DNA from: Candidatus Saccharibacteria bacterium UBA4387
Lineage (GTDB): Bacteria > Patescibacteriota > Saccharimonadia > Saccharimonadales > Saccharimonadaceae
Assembly: GCA_002391075.1 (NCBI GenBank)
Contig: DGRN01000019.1
Coordinates: forward strand, 1 to 13,611
Length of the DNA stretch: 13,611 nucleotides
Reading direction: 5' to 3'
Position 1 is the first letter of the stretch, and each line of letters begins with the position of its first letter. The position numbers were made by a program, and so were the translations under genes. This document shows, one piece after another, positions 12,858 through 13,611 of this stretch. The notes under the pieces are model-generated. The model saw only the letters and a program-made list of their open reading frames with translations, was not told the origin of the DNA and ran no database searches.

Positions 12858-13611
12858 CGATTTGTACCTCCTCTCCTCCTCCCATTAGTTCCATAATTCC
12901 AGCGATTTCTGCATCTTTCATGAGCGTTTTGTCGTTGATTTCGACTGTAAAGCCTTCCGGCAAAACCTCAAGAATAACGGACTTTTTCTTGTCTAACTGG
13001 CGCTTTGAAAAATTCTTTTTTGCGTAAATCGTGAGTGTCTTGTCGACGATTTGATAGTCGGATTCGTGAATATACTCAAGGACTGGCAAGGCTTTTTCTT
13101 GAACATGTTGGGTGATTTGTTGCCAGATTTCTTCATCGCTAGCATCGTGATTGACGACGACAGCTGGCGCCGGGTCTGGCGCTGACGCTGGTTCTGCAGT
13201 AGGCTCCGTGGCGGCCGTCTCTTCTTTGGTGGCCTCTTCTGTTGGTTGCGCGGTGGTTGGTTTTGGCGTTTCGGGGGCTTTTGGGGCTGGCTTTGGTGTT
13301 TCGATTGTTTTGGGGGCTGGCTTCGGCGCGGCTGGCTGTTGGACAATTGCTTTTGGCGCTGGCGCATAACTTACGTTTTGAGGCGCGACGATTGGCGCTT
13401 TTTGTGCTAGCGCTAAGAGCAATTTAACTTGCGGGAAAGAGGCGCGCGATACATCGACCAGTTTGTCGAGTAAGGGCAAGAATACTGCCTGGGGTGCGGA
13501 TAGAATAGTGTTTATGAGGGATTCTGTGATTGATTCGGCGCGAATGTTGGCATCGAATAGGTTTTGTAAGTGGGCGCGAATCGTGTCAATGTTTCCGTCG
13601 GTATAGGCGTC
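12850..13611 (-). CDS. dnaX: DNA polymerase III subunit gamma/tau, C-terminal part, cut by window edge
   Basis: The frame stays open to the right edge, so 253 residues of the 3' end are visible; the ATPase domain lies outside. A TTG at 13479 is internal and not the start. The first roughly 75 residues are helical (INTILSAPQAVFLPLLDKL, FPQVKLLLALAQKAP) and fit domain III of DnaX, which oligomerises the clamp loader. A linker of about 80 residues rich in Pro, Ala, Lys, Thr and Glu follows. A small folded domain ends the protein (DEEIWQQITQHVQEK, YQIVDKTLTIYAKKNFSKRQ, VLPEGFTVEINDK), resembling the C-terminal DnaX module. The overlap with dnaB, and ybaB-recR nearby, support the call. Without the ATPase domain the identity is not fully certain; it could be another clamp-loader subunit. 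Confidence 0.75.
   Translation of the reverse strand, partial: DAYTDGNIDTIRAHLQNLFDANIRAESITESLINTILSAPQAVFLPLLDKLVDVSRASFPQVKLLLALAQKAPIVAPQNVSYAPAPKAIVQQPAAPKPAPKTIETPKPAPKAPETPKPTTAQPTEEATKEETAATEPTAEPASAPDPAPAVVVNHDASDEEIWQQITQHVQEKALPVLEYIHESDYQIVDKTLTIYAKKNFSKRQLDKKKSVILEVLPEGFTVEINDKTLMKDAEIAGIMELMGGGEEVQIDA
13258..13320 (-). repeat. Degenerate tandem Pro/Ala/Lys repeat in the dnaX linker
   Basis: The linker repeats the motif KPAPK-x2-ETP twice (KPAPKTIETP, KPAPKAPETP), followed by a third partial copy. Such segments give flexible, unstructured tethers and vary in length between strains by slippage. Confidence 0.6.

Overview
The window looks like chromosomal sequence from a reduced-genome bacterium, most likely of the Candidate Phyla Radiation, with Saccharibacteria (TM7) as the best guess. 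The reasons are thymidine salvage enzymes in place of any visible de novo thymidylate gene, divergent versions of core enzymes (a RecR without its zinc finger, a SHMT with an insertion, an altered Tmk), surface-glycan glycosyltransferases, and tight gene packing with very short or absent mRNA leaders. This placement is inference, not a database match. TGA, TAA and TAG all act as stops, so the code is standard here, unlike Gracilibacteria and Absconditabacteria.

Layout from left to right. (1) Positions 1-1307, minus strand: a nucleotide operon tdk-tmk-ung; ung is cut by the window edge after 17 codons. It runs thymidine to dTMP to dTDP, followed by removal of uracil from DNA. (2) 1423-3656, plus strand: two overlapping GT-A family 2 glycosyltransferases, ending at a very strong hairpin shared with the convergent hisS. 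(3) 3684-5778, minus strand: hisS (true start at 4991) and, upstream of it, a cytosolic HD-GYP domain protein with its own terminator. (4) 5948-6023, plus strand: tRNA-Phe(GAA) with promoter and terminator. (5) 6110-6721, minus strand: an unrecognised 203-aa single-pass membrane protein behind a near-consensus promoter. (6) 6853-8450, plus strand: glyA overlapping a DUF1653 gene. (7) 8461-10878, minus strand: recR, ybaB and a large GT-C-like membrane glycosyltransferase. (8) 10968-11342, minus strand: an unrecognised 124-aa protein with a strong promoter, a terminator and a long, highly structured leader that covers its ribosome-binding site. (9) 11481-13611, minus strand: dnaB overlapping the 3' part of dnaX, which runs off the right edge.

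Two kinds of expression signal recur. The HD-GYP gene and the two unknown small genes have TTGACT-type sigma70 promoters, leaders of about 40-100 nt and strong Shine-Dalgarno (SD) sites. In contrast, hisS, recR, the first GT2 gene and the GT-C gene have a -10 hexamer 6-7 nt before the start codon and no SD, so they are predicted to be leaderless. For the GT-C gene this moves the start: the longest reading frame begins inside a perfect TTGACA box.

There is no sign of a mobile element, CRISPR array, toxin-antitoxin pair or phage. No gene-free stretch exceeds 300 bases; the longest are 5779-5947 (divergent promoters) and 11343-11480 (promoter plus structured leader). The most likely undescribed element is that structured leader with its 124-aa protein.
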